From: a virus
Virus record (IMG/VR): IMGVR_UViG_3300046007_012096
Span: 1-23,437 of that record
Length of the DNA: 23,437 nucleotides
Direction: 5' to 3' (one strand)
Part shown: piece after piece, positions 14,761 to 21,275 of the stretch
Layout of the letters: each line of letters starts with the position of its first letter
Numbering within the stretch: the first letter of the stretch is position 1
Position numbers and translations under genes: made by a program
Notes under the pieces: generated by a model
What the model was told of the DNA's origin: nothing
Databases searched by the model: none
What the model saw: only the letters and a program-made list of their open reading frames with translations

Positions 14761-14934
14761 CCGGCTCTCCAACGCGTCATGCAAGCATGGTGAAGCGAAA
14801 ATAGTTGCCTGCAAATTTGCTCGGTGTCCGAGAAAAGTGTCTGGCACGCGAAATTAGTGATGGTGTGCACGATTGCTGTGCACTAATCCTCTGTCTGCGG
14901 GTGAAAGCACCCCAAAGCAAACACTGAGGAAAAC
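14761..14934. promoter_or_regulatory. Divergent control region between terL and the amidoligase
   Basis: These 174 nt separate two diverging operons and are richer in A/T than the surroundings. They hold several dyads: CATGC-AA-GCATG (14778-14789), the palindrome GCAAATTTGC (14811-14820), CTCGG-TGT-CCGAG (14820-14832), and ATTAGTG-N21-CACTAAT (14853-14887), inside which GTGCAC occurs twice (14865-14870 and 14878-14883). A small hairpin, GGGTG-AAAG-CACCC, lies at 14899-14912. GAGG at 14926-14929 serves the amidoligase ATG. The layout is what one expects of operators controlling two opposed promoters. I cannot assign -35/-10 boxes with confidence. Confidence 0.5.
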
Positions 14935-15825
14935 ATGACCCCCTCCGCTCTCGCCAAGTGCACCGACCGCGTCAACAACCTCACCTTCGGCGTCGAAATC
15001 GAGTGCACGGGCGTTTCCCGCGAAACGCTCGTCCACGCAATCGTCAGCGGCACCGGCGGCACGCGCGTCAACTACACCGACACGGTCGCGCTGGCCGATG
15101 GTCGCAAGTGGAAGGTCGTCAGCGACGGTAGCATCCGCGGTGCGCACGGCTACAACGGTGGCGAGGTGGTCAGCCCCATCCTGCGTGGCGACCAGGACCT
15201 CGCCATGCTCCGCGCGGTTGTGCGCGCCATCCGCGAAGCTGGCGCGATCAGCGACGCCGCCTACCAGTGCGGCATCCACGTTCACATCGGCGCCAAGCAC
15301 CTCGCGCCGAAGGCCCTCGGTCGCCTCGCCGCGCAAGTCGAAAGCGCCGACAGCTTCATCCGCACGGCGGTCAGCGTCTCCTCCGCCCGCGAAAACTGGT
15401 GCCGCAAGCTCAACAAGGACACCGCGCTCCACCTCGCGCGCCAGACCACGCACACCGGCATCGCCCGCGCTTGGTACGGCTCCACCCGCGAGGCCAACGC
15501 CGCCGTCGACTACCACTACCACTCCAGCCGCTACGTCGGCCTCAACCTCCACTCGTTCTTCTACGCCGGTCGCGGCACCGTCGAGTTCCGCTACTTCAAC
15601 GGCACGCTCAACGACCAGCGCATCGCCGACTACGTCGTGTTCTGCCGCTGGATGGTTGCCCGCGCCGAGTACTGCGCCAGCTTCGGCCTGGAGCGCGCCG
15701 CTCAAACGCGCCGCGAGGCTTCCGCGTACCTCGTCGCCCTCGGCTTCAAGGACCGCGAGTTCAACGCGCGCTTCGTCGACAACTTCCCCCAGTCCGCGCC
15801 CGTCGCCGCCGCCGCTGCGGCGTGA
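14935..15825 (+). CDS. Amidoligase (glutamine synthetase-like COOH-NH2 ligase)
   Basis: A 296-residue member of the Amidoligase_2 type, glutamine-synthetase-fold enzymes that use ATP to join a carboxylate to an amine. Motifs in order: F-G-V-E-I-E-C (18-24, metal/ATP Glu 21 and 23), W-K-V-V-S-D-G-S (59-66), G-G-E-V-V-S-P-I-L (75-83), G-I-H-V-H-I-G (113-119, with the two His typical of the family), R-Y-V-G-L-N-L-H-S (199-207) and G-T-V-E-F-R-Y-F-N-G (214-223). All core motifs look intact. The ATG follows GAGG. The end is an Ala-rich tail. Family members are often paired with GGCT-fold proteins, as here. The substrate is unknown; candidates are peptides, peptidoglycan precursors or a small molecule. 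Confidence 0.9.
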   Translation: MTPSALAKCTDRVNNLTFGVEIECTGVSRETLVHAIVSGTGGTRVNYTDTVALADGRKWKVVSDGSIRGAHGYNGGEVVSPILRGDQDLAMLRAVVRAIREAGAISDAAYQCGIHVHIGAKHLAPKALGRLAAQVESADSFIRTAVSVSSARENWCRKLNKDTALHLARQTTHTGIARAWYGSTREANAAVDYHYHSSRYVGLNLHSFFYAGRGTVEFRYFNGTLNDQRIADYVVFCRWMVARAEYCASFGLERAAQTRREASAYLVALGFKDREFNARFVDNFPQSAPVAAAAAA

Positions 15826-15834
15826 TTCCCACGC

Positions 15835-15860
15835 GCGAGGCGCCCATGGGGGCGCCTCGC
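15835..15860 (+). terminator. Strong hairpin between amidoligase and first GGCT gene
   Basis: A perfect 10-bp stem (GCGAGGCGCC at 15835-15844, GGCGCCTCGC at 15851-15860), extendable by one more C-G pair over a 4-nt loop. It lies right after the amidoligase stop. There is no T-tract behind it, so it may be a partial terminator, a 3'-end stabiliser or an mRNA processing site that lowers expression of the downstream genes relative to the amidoligase. Confidence 0.5.
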
Positions 15861-15897
15861 CTTCCCCGTCACGTCCTTGCCCCTTCCCGGAGCCCGC

Positions 15898-16362
15898 ATG
15901 TCCAACGAGTTCGTGTTCGCCTACGGTTCCAACCTCATCAGCGCCCAGATGGAGCGCCGCTGCCCCTCCGCCCGCGAGATCGGCATCGCACGCCTCGCCG
16001 GTCACCGCTTCGCGTTCACCGGCTACTCGCCGACCTGGAACGGCGCGGTTGCCACCGTCATCGGCGACCGCAACGACTACGTCGATGGCGTCGTGTACAG
16101 CATCACGCCCGCCGACCTCACTCGCCTCGACGGCTTCGAGGGCGTGCCCTTCTCGTACACGCGGCGCAAAGTGCACGTCCGCATCGCACGCCGCGCGATC
16201 TTCGCATGGGTGTACATCAAGGCGCACACGCACGACGCCATCCCATCCCCCGCGTACTTCGCCGCTTGCATCGCCGGTCGCGCTTCGCGCGGCATCGACT
16301 ACGAACCGGTCATCGACGCCATGACCATCGCAACCAACGGGCACTCGCCTCTTCCATTCTAG
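15898..16362 (+). CDS. Gamma-glutamylcyclotransferase-like protein (YGSN type)
   Basis: A 154-residue GGCT-fold protein. F-A-Y-G-S-N-L at 7-13 is the substrate-cradling loop, and D-G-F-E-G-V-P-F-S-Y at 78-87 holds the expected catalytic Glu at 81. Enzymes of this fold turn gamma-glutamyl amines or peptides into 5-oxoproline plus the free amine. The start at 15898 is chosen because GGAG lies six bases upstream; the frame is open further up but lacks a site there. It follows the amidoligase after a hairpin. With the ligase it suggests a make-and-cleave pair for a gamma-glutamyl amide bond. Substrate unknown. Confidence 0.85.
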   Translation: MSNEFVFAYGSNLISAQMERRCPSAREIGIARLAGHRFAFTGYSPTWNGAVATVIGDRNDYVDGVVYSITPADLTRLDGFEGVPFSYTRRKVHVRIARRAIFAWVYIKAHTHDAIPSPAYFAACIAGRASRGIDYEPVIDAMTIATNGHSPLPF

Positions 16363-16409
16363 CGTCGCTCGCTTCGGCGGCGCGTCATTCAGTTCACACG
16401 GAGCCAATC

Positions 16410-16832
16410 ATGCCGAACAACCGATCCATCACCATCAACGACACCACCTTCACCTGCAATCACGACCCCTCCGCCGCGCACGAAGTGCGGTGGCGCTGGA
16501 CCGCTACCGGCCCATGGGCCAACCTCGCCCCCGACGTCGCCTTCGCATCGTTCGGCAAGGCGCGCGCCGCCCTCTACGCCAACATCGCCGGTGGCGAAGG
16601 GCAACGTCGGCGCGTCGTCATCGCCAAGACCGTGGCCGACGCGGTCAACTTGGCGCAGACCGCCGAGTCACGCGGCATCATCCTCGAAAAGTTCAGCGAG
16701 CGCGCGTTCCGCGCCGTTGGCCACGACCACGTCTTCATCGCCATCGCCAACGAGATCGAAGCGCTCGGCGGCAAACAGAACGTGCGCAGCGCGGAGCGCA
16801 TCCGCAAGATCATCAACGGAGCAGCACAATGA
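16410..16832 (+). CDS. Hypothetical protein of the amidoligase operon
   Basis: A 140-residue protein with GGAG seven bases before the ATG at 16410. Its end overlaps the next start (ATGA). The first 50 residues look beta-type with W-R-W-T-A-T-G-P-W. The rest is helical and charged, with A-D-A-V-N-L-A-Q-T-A and a final helix R-S-A-E-R-I-R-K-I-I-N-G-A-A-Q. No family recognised and no catalytic motif seen. Translational coupling to the second GGCT gene suggests a shared task, perhaps as a partner or target of the ligase. Confidence 0.6.
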   Translation: MPNNRSITINDTTFTCNHDPSAAHEVRWRWTATGPWANLAPDVAFASFGKARAALYANIAGGEGQRRRVVIAKTVADAVNLAQTAESRGIILEKFSERAFRAVGHDHVFIAIANEIEALGGKQNVRSAERIRKIINGAAQ

Positions 16833-17266
16833 GCCAACTCGTTTTCGTCTACGGCACCCTCCTCAGCGGTTGCGGCAATCACCGCCTCCTCGCCCACAGC
16901 GACGTCATCGCGCACGGTCCCGCGACGTGCTCCGGCCTCACGATGTTCGTCACACACGGCGGCTTCCCGTACTGCACCGCGGAAGCGCACCCTGGTTGGA
17001 AGCACGTCGCCGTTCAGGGCGAGGTCTACGAGGTCAACGACCACCGCCTCGAACACCTCGACGCCCTCGAAGGTGTGCCCTTCCACTACCAACGCACCGC
17101 GCACACCGTCAACTTGCTCAACAGCACCGAGCGCACCGCTTGGGTCTACACCGTGCGCAACATCCCGCCGACTGCGCGGCCCATCGGCCACTCGTGGCAC
17201 CAGTGGCGCGCACACCACGATCAGGACTTCTTCGCGCGCTACATCGACGAGGTGCGAGGGGCATGA
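16829..17266 (+). CDS. Gamma-glutamylcyclotransferase/AIG2-like protein (YGTL type)
   Basis: A 145-residue GGCT-fold protein of the other main motif class. F-V-Y-G-T-L at 6-11 is the cradle loop, and D-A-L-E-G-V-P-F-H-Y at 78-87 carries Glu 81, exactly where the first GGCT protein has it. The start is an ATG overlapping the previous stop, and the stop overlaps the next start (ATGA). Proteins of this type include gamma-glutamylamine cyclotransferases. The two GGCT proteins share the E-G-V-P-F-x-Y core but differ elsewhere, so they look like separate specificities rather than a recent duplication. Confidence 0.85.
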   Translation: MSQLVFVYGTLLSGCGNHRLLAHSDVIAHGPATCSGLTMFVTHGGFPYCTAEAHPGWKHVAVQGEVYEVNDHRLEHLDALEGVPFHYQRTAHTVNLLNSTERTAWVYTVRNIPPTARPIGHSWHQWRAHHDQDFFARYIDEVRGA

Positions 17267-17367
17267 TCCTCACCATCGGCATCCTCCCCCTCGCCGTCCT
17301 GGTCGCCGTCTCGTACGTCGCCGGGACGGCGTTCCACAACTTCGTCAACCCAAAGGACGCACCATGA
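17263..17367 (+). CDS. 34-residue single-pass membrane peptide
   Basis: A 34-codon frame with ATGA overlaps at both ends, which is good evidence that it is real. The peptide opens M-I-L-T-I-G-I-L-P-L and stays hydrophobic to about residue 23 (one membrane span), then has a short polar tail F-H-N-F-V-N-P-K-D-A-P. No family recognised. It may anchor or regulate the neighbouring enzymes at the inner membrane, or act as a small toxin-like peptide; neither is shown. Confidence 0.65.
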   Translation: MILTIGILPLAVLVAVSYVAGTAFHNFVNPKDAP

Positions 17368-18023
17368 GCAAAGCCGTCATCTACGTCCGCGTCAGCACCG
17401 ACCAGCAAGTGCGCGACGGCGTCGGGCTCGCGGCGCAAGAAGAACGCTGTCGCATGGTGTGCGCCGCGCGTGGCCTGGAAGTCCTCGACGTGTTCGCAGA
17501 AGAAGGCGTCAGCGGGCGCCGCGAGTTGAACGCCCGCCCGAAGCTCAAAGCAGCAATCGATCTCGCTCAAGCAAGCGGTGCGGTTCTCGTATCGTACAGC
17601 GTGAGCCGCATCGCGCGTCGCCAACGCATCCTGTGGAACCTCCTCGACCCCGAAGGCGGTGTGCGCCTGCGGTTCGTATCGGCCACAGAACCCTTCGACA
17701 CGTCAACGCCGATGGGACGCGCCATGATGGGCATGATTGGAGTGTGGTCGCAGCTCGAAGCCGACCTCGTCGGCGAGCGCACCCGCGACGCGCTCAGTCA
17801 CATTCGCGCGAGCGGTCGCAAACTCGGGCCACCGACCGCCGCGCAGAAGGTTCCAGAATCGGCGAAGCGCATCGTCGCCCTTCGCAAGAAGGGGCACTCT
17901 CTTCGCGACATCTGCGACATCCTGAACCGCGAAGGTGTTCCCACCGCGCGCGGTGGGAAGTGGTGGCCTCGCGTCGTGAACGCGACCCTCGCGCAACTGG
18001 ATGGCGCAAAGTCCGCCAAGTAA
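17364..18023 (+). CDS. Small serine recombinase (resolvase/invertase type)
   Basis: A 219-residue serine recombinase. The N-terminal catalytic domain has Y-V-R-V-S-T-D-Q-Q with nucleophile Ser 11 and Arg 9, the G-V-S-G region at 48-51, S-V-S-R-I-A-R-R at 79-86 with the active-site Arg pair, and T-P-M-G-R-A-M-M-G-M-I-G at 115-126 opening the long E-helix. Residues 167-210 form a helix-turn-helix DNA-binding domain ending in A-R-G-G-K-W-W-P. The size fits resolvases and invertases, not the large serine integrases. It is the last gene of the overlapping chain, reached by an ATGA overlap. Possible jobs are dimer resolution, inversion or regulation; no recombination sites were identified with confidence. 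Confidence 0.88.
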   Translation: MSKAVIYVRVSTDQQVRDGVGLAAQEERCRMVCAARGLEVLDVFAEEGVSGRRELNARPKLKAAIDLAQASGAVLVSYSVSRIARRQRILWNLLDPEGGVRLRFVSATEPFDTSTPMGRAMMGMIGVWSQLEADLVGERTRDALSHIRASGRKLGPPTAAQKVPESAKRIVALRKKGHSLRDICDILNREGVPTARGGKWWPRVVNATLAQLDGAKSAK

Positions 18024-18037
18024 TGTAAGCTGTACCA

Positions 18038-18088
18038 GCCGAGTGCGGCGCGCGTACCTCACCTACGCCCGTCGTACTCGGCTTTCTC
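18038..18088 (+). terminator. Probable terminator hairpin after the recombinase gene
   Basis: A perfect 7-bp outer stem (GCCGAGT at 18038-18044, ACTCGGC at 18076-18082) can enclose an inner GCGTA/TACGC stem and is followed by TTTCTC. It begins 14 nt after the recombinase stop. A weak intrinsic terminator is the simplest reading. A recombination site for the adjacent serine recombinase is an alternative, since such sites are often dyads next to the gene. Confidence 0.5.
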
Positions 18089-18113
18089 GCGTCATAGGCG
18101 CGCAAGGAGCACC

Positions 18114-18611
18114 ATGAACATCTTCGTACTCGACCCTGACCCCGCGCGTGCTGCGCACTACCTGTGCGACAAGCACGTCGTCAAGATGGCGCTGGAAACC
18201 GCGCAGCTTCTTTGCACAGCACTCGCACTGCGCGGTGCCACCGACCTTCCGTATCGGCCTACGCATCGCCACCATCCGTGCACGCTTTGGACCGCCACGT
18301 CGCGTCCCAACTTCGACTGGCTCGTCGAGCACGGCCAATCCATCTGCCGCGAGTACCGCTTGCGCTACAACGGTCGCGAGCACGCTTCGCAGCGCATCAT
18401 CGACGGCATGATGTGGCAGTTGGACTGGCTCCCCAGTGGACCCGCGACGCCTTTCGCACAGGCGATGCCAGATCAGTATCGCACCGCCGACGACGCCGTC
18501 GCCGCGTACCGCGCCTACTACATCGGCGAAAAAGCACGCTTCGCGAAGTGGCGCCTCCCCGCGAAGCCTCCCGCGTGGTGGCCGTCAGACCTTGCGGCCA
18601 AGCTGAACTAG
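18114..18611 (+). CDS. Conserved phage protein, DNA glycosylase-like by recall
   Basis: A 165-residue protein with AAGGAG before the ATG at 18114. It matches a pattern I remember from many phage genomes: start M-N-I-F-x-L-D-x-D-P, then C-D-K-H-V-V-K-M-A-L-E-T-A-Q-L-L at 18-33, T-H-R-H-H-P-C-T-L-W at 50-59, E-Y-R-L-R-Y at 80-85, and Y-R-A-Y-Y-I-G-E-K at 132-140. Such proteins are often labelled pyrimidine dimer DNA glycosylase-like, but I cannot verify that and the similarity to T4 DenV is not obvious. The conserved His, Lys and Glu suggest an enzyme. Its last 27 nt overlap the end of the radical SAM gene on the other strand. Confidence 0.7.
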   Translation: MNIFVLDPDPARAAHYLCDKHVVKMALETAQLLCTALALRGATDLPYRPTHRHHPCTLWTATSRPNFDWLVEHGQSICREYRLRYNGREHASQRIIDGMMWQLDWLPSGPATPFAQAMPDQYRTADDAVAAYRAYYIGEKARFAKWRLPAKPPAWWPSDLAAKLN

Positions 18612-19547
18612 ACGCCCGCGCCCCGCGCTCTGCGCTTCCACGTCGCGCACCTTCGCCCGCTGCTCATCCGTGAGCGGCGGGTATTTTTGTAGGAGCCCCA
18701 CGCGCATCCCGCTCGATGCGTCGCACACTTTGCACGCGCCGAAGGAGCGGTCCTTGTTCTGCAAGTGTGCGCGCGCAGCCTCCATCGCTTCGCCGTACCA
18801 GATGTCGCGGAGCGAGGTCTTCGCTGCGGTGCCTGCAACGTAGTCGCCGACCCAGTCCTCGCAGCACAGACGAACCTCACCGTTCCAGGTCACGCTCATC
18901 TCGCGGAACGGCTTCGTGCACGTCTTCTTCAGCGGCTCGCTCGGCACCGCCATCCCCGGCACCGAACCGCTGTGATTGTGGAGCTTGCGCGAGGAGTGCT
19001 CGCCGTCGCGTGCGCCGATGTCGTCCATCAAGCACACGAAGCGGCGGTACTTGCCGCGATGGTTGCCGTACGGGCTCCAGCCCTCTTTCACGAGGTCGTC
19101 GTAGAAGTCGCGCACCGTGATGTTCTGCAACGTCGCGGCCTCTGCACGCAGCGCGTCGCGCTCAGGGTAGTACGTGTCCATCAGCACGAAGTCGATGCCC
19201 GCGTCGAAGATGCGGTCCAGCCGCTCCTGCATCTTCTTCATCAGCACCTTCCCGTTCGTCGTCAGCATCAACTGCGCCTTCGGGAGAAGTGCGCGGAAGA
19301 TGCCGAAGATGCGGACGTGCGAAGGGTTCTGCAGAGGCTCGCCGTGCATCGCGAACTCGATGCGCGCGTTCGGGTTCAAGTCGACGATGTCCTGCGCCAC
19401 CTTCGCAGCAAGATCCTCCGTCATGTACTTGTAGTTGCCGGGCTTGTCGCGGATGGCGTTGATGCCACAGAACGAGCAGATGCGATTGCATCCCTCCGTC
19501 AACTCAACTTGGAAGCACCACGGATGGTGAGGTTGCAGAATGTTCAT
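18585..19547 (-). CDS. Radical SAM/SPASM enzyme of the DNA-modification cassette
   Basis: A 320-residue radical SAM protein. C-N-R-I-C-S-F-C (20-27) is the CxxxCxxC site for the 4Fe-4S cluster that cleaves S-adenosylmethionine. H-G-E-P (68-71) matches the usual G-E-P SAM-contact element. The C-terminal part has SPASM-type cysteines for auxiliary clusters: Cys 210, Cys 228/229 (C-C-E-D-W) and Cys 272/275 (C-K-V-C-D). Such enzymes do radical chemistry on peptides, sugars or nucleotides. The start overlaps the TAGT-type gene by 4 nt and GAGGG lies upstream. It is the last gene in the TET cassette, so it may act on the modified base or its sugar. It could instead modify a peptide; the substrate is unproven. 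Confidence 0.88.
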   Translation of the reverse strand: MNILQPHHPWCFQVELTEGCNRICSFCGINAIRDKPGNYKYMTEDLAAKVAQDIVDLNPNARIEFAMHGEPLQNPSHVRIFGIFRALLPKAQLMLTTNGKVLMKKMQERLDRIFDAGIDFVLMDTYYPERDALRAEAATLQNITVRDFYDDLVKEGWSPYGNHRGKYRRFVCLMDDIGARDGEHSSRKLHNHSGSVPGMAVPSEPLKKTCTKPFREMSVTWNGEVRLCCEDWVGDYVAGTAAKTSLRDIWYGEAMEAARAHLQNKDRSFGACKVCDASSGMRVGLLQKYPPLTDEQRAKVRDVEAQSAGRGRLVQLGRKV

Positions 19548-20281
19548 CGCTTCGCCCTCGGCATCTTGAGTAGCACTTCGTTCGGTCGTCGGGGATTGTC
19601 CACCACGAACTGAGGCCAGCGCGCCTTCAACAACGCGATGTTCTCCTGCTCCAGTGCAGGCGTCCGCACCGCCACCGCGCCGCCCGCGTTGGTCCGGTGC
19701 TGGAAGGTCAGCAGCACGTCGTCGCGGCGCGCTACCACGCCGTAGCGCATCAGGTGCTGGAGCGTGTAGTCGTAGTCTTCCTTCAGCGTCATCGTCTCGT
19801 CGAACCGCAACGAACAGCCGCGCTCGATCAGGAGGAAGTCGCCCACGATGAAGGCGCTTGGGTGCACCGGCTTATCGACGTTCGCGTAGAACGGATTGTT
19901 GGTCGGCGCGGCACCGCCCAACTTCGCGCCGACTTGCGACATGCCCTTCTGGATCAACGACACGACGTGCCAGAAGTCCGCGTTCTCCGCGACCACCTTC
20001 TTCTCGCCGTGCACCGCGACTTGGATGCGCGTCAGGTCGTCGCTCATCTGCAAGCACGTTGCGCCGTGTGCCTGCGCAGCGTCGATCGCAGCGTTGCGAC
20101 TGCGGCACAGCCCGCCCGACTCCACGACGTGCTTCGCACCTGCTGCGCGGTACGCATCGCCTTCGCCTTCGCCAACGAACCACGTCGCATCGCCAATCTG
20201 CTCGGTCATCTTCGCAACGTTCGTTGCTCGCAGATGGCTGAACACCGCAACGTAGATTCCACCCAGGTCATCGCGGAGCAT
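19544..20281 (-). CDS. TET-associated-type glycosyltransferase (GT-A)
   Basis: A 245-residue protein fitting the TET-associated glycosyltransferase group by recalled pattern. G-G-L-C-R-S-R-N-A-A-I-D (56-67) is followed by M-S-D-D-L (79-83), the likely metal/nucleotide-sugar DxD-type site. Later come G-G-A-A-P-T-N-N-P-F (122-131), F-I-V-G-D-F (144-149), R-F-D-E-T-M-T-L-K-E-D-Y-D-Y-T (159-173) and a final A-G-G (199-201). In other phages such proteins are encoded next to TET/JBP dioxygenases and are thought to glycosylate 5-hydroxymethylcytosine in DNA. The ATG at 20281 has an unusually strong GGAGGTGAT site and lies inside the end of the previous gene (14-nt overlap). The sugar donor cannot be told from the sequence. 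Confidence 0.82.
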   Translation of the reverse strand: MLRDDLGGIYVAVFSHLRATNVAKMTEQIGDATWFVGEGEGDAYRAAGAKHVVESGGLCRSRNAAIDAAQAHGATCLQMSDDLTRIQVAVHGEKKVVAENADFWHVVSLIQKGMSQVGAKLGGAAPTNNPFYANVDKPVHPSAFIVGDFLLIERGCSLRFDETMTLKEDYDYTLQHLMRYGVVARRDDVLLTFQHRTNAGGAVAVRTPALEQENIALLKARWPQFVVDNPRRPNEVLLKMPRAKR

Positions 20282-21275
20282 TCATCACCTCCAAGTAGAG
20301 CTTCACCACCTCTGGCGAGTGCGCCTCCATGATGCGGCGCCCTCCCTCGACAACGTGCGCGAACGAATCCACCGGTCGCCGCAGCACTTCCACCAACTCG
20401 GCAGCGTTCTGCACCATCACGCACGAGTCACCATCTCGCACTTCGTCTTCTTGCCCCGTCGCCCACGCGCTGTTCAACACCAGCGGGACGCCCGCGTTCC
20501 ACGCCTCGAAGAACGTGTACTGCGTTCCACCACCGTCGCCCGCAATCTGCGTCAGGTCGACCGCGAAGCGCGCTCCCGCGAACATGCGCGTCGCCTGCCC
20601 GAACTTGTCTGGGAACTCCCCGTGGTACCACTTGCGCCAATCGGGATGAAGCTGGCGAAGCTGGTGGAACTCGTAGATGCGGTTCATCTCACCGTACAGG
20701 TGAACCGCCTTGCCTTCTTTCGCCAGCGTCTCGTTCGCTTCGATGATGTAGTGCGTGCGCTTGCGGAAATCGATGCGGGCCAACGCGAGCCCGTGCATGA
20801 TCTTCGGGATGCGCGGCGGTGCCGTCGGCATGAAGGGATGCGGCAAGTAGAGCGCATCGATGTCGCGCTCGGCCAAGCCAACGACGTTCGCCTTGCGAAT
20901 CACCAACGGTCGATAGCGCAAGCGGCGCATCAGGTTCAGCTCGTCGTCGTGGAACTCCGCAGGGTCGTGGACCACCATCGGGACGCCCAGCTCGATGAGC
21001 GGGATCGCTTGGTCGCCACACTTGTTCCAGAAGCAGTAGACGATGATGGACGTCTCGGCGCGCGCGATCTCGTACGCGTGCTCCTGCGAGCAGGTCCACA
21101 GTTGGATGCCGTACGGAAAAGACGAAGCCCGTGGCTCGGGCGCTTTACCGATGCGCCAGAGCACGGGCTCGTAACCCAGCTTCTCGAAGGACTTGTAGAG
21201 GTGGACTGTGAACGACGTGCAGCCGCCGAGTTGCGTGCTCGGGACCAAGAAGAACAGGTTGACGCGCTTGCTCAC
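20268..21275 (-). CDS. GT-B-like glycosyltransferase of the TET cassette
   Basis: A 335-residue protein with the outline of a GT-B enzyme. The N-terminal Rossmann-like start (V-N-L-F-F-L-V-P-S-T-Q-L-G-G-C-T-S-F) has the glycine loop at 17-18. The C-terminal half ends with D-G-G-G-T-Q-Y-T-F-F-E-A-W-N-A-G-V-P-L-V (247-266), which matches the donor-binding E-x-W/x-x-G-x-P motif of GT4-like enzymes. The GTG start at 21275 overlaps the dioxygenase stop by 4 nt (GTGA), with GAAGGG just upstream. A second glycosyltransferase beside the TAGT-type one suggests two successive sugars, or sugars on two positions. Donor and acceptor are unknown. Confidence 0.78.
   Translation of the reverse strand: MSKRVNLFFLVPSTQLGGCTSFTVHLYKSFEKLGYEPVLWRIGKAPEPRASSFPYGIQLWTCSQEHAYEIARAETSIIVYCFWNKCGDQAIPLIELGVPMVVHDPAEFHDDELNLMRRLRYRPLVIRKANVVGLAERDIDALYLPHPFMPTAPPRIPKIMHGLALARIDFRKRTHYIIEANETLAKEGKAVHLYGEMNRIYEFHQLRQLHPDWRKWYHGEFPDKFGQATRMFAGARFAVDLTQIAGDGGGTQYTFFEAWNAGVPLVLNSAWATGQEDEVRDGDSCVMVQNAAELVEVLRRPVDSFAHVVEGGRRIMEAHSPEVVKLYLEVMNAPR

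Noticed and set aside
14854-16407. 517-codon open frame on the minus strand
   Set aside because: It lies opposite the amidoligase and GGCT genes, is Val/Ala/Asp/Gly/Glu-rich without domains, and reflects the GC-rich third positions of the real genes.
15098-16409. Long plus-strand frames overlapping the amidoligase and first GGCT genes
   Set aside because: They are Arg/Pro/Ser-rich shadows of intact, motif-bearing genes. Only the last part of one frame (from 16410) has a ribosome site and is kept.
18038-18082. 7-bp pairing resembling a tRNA acceptor stem
   Set aside because: Only about 31 nt lie between the arms, too few for D, anticodon and T arms.
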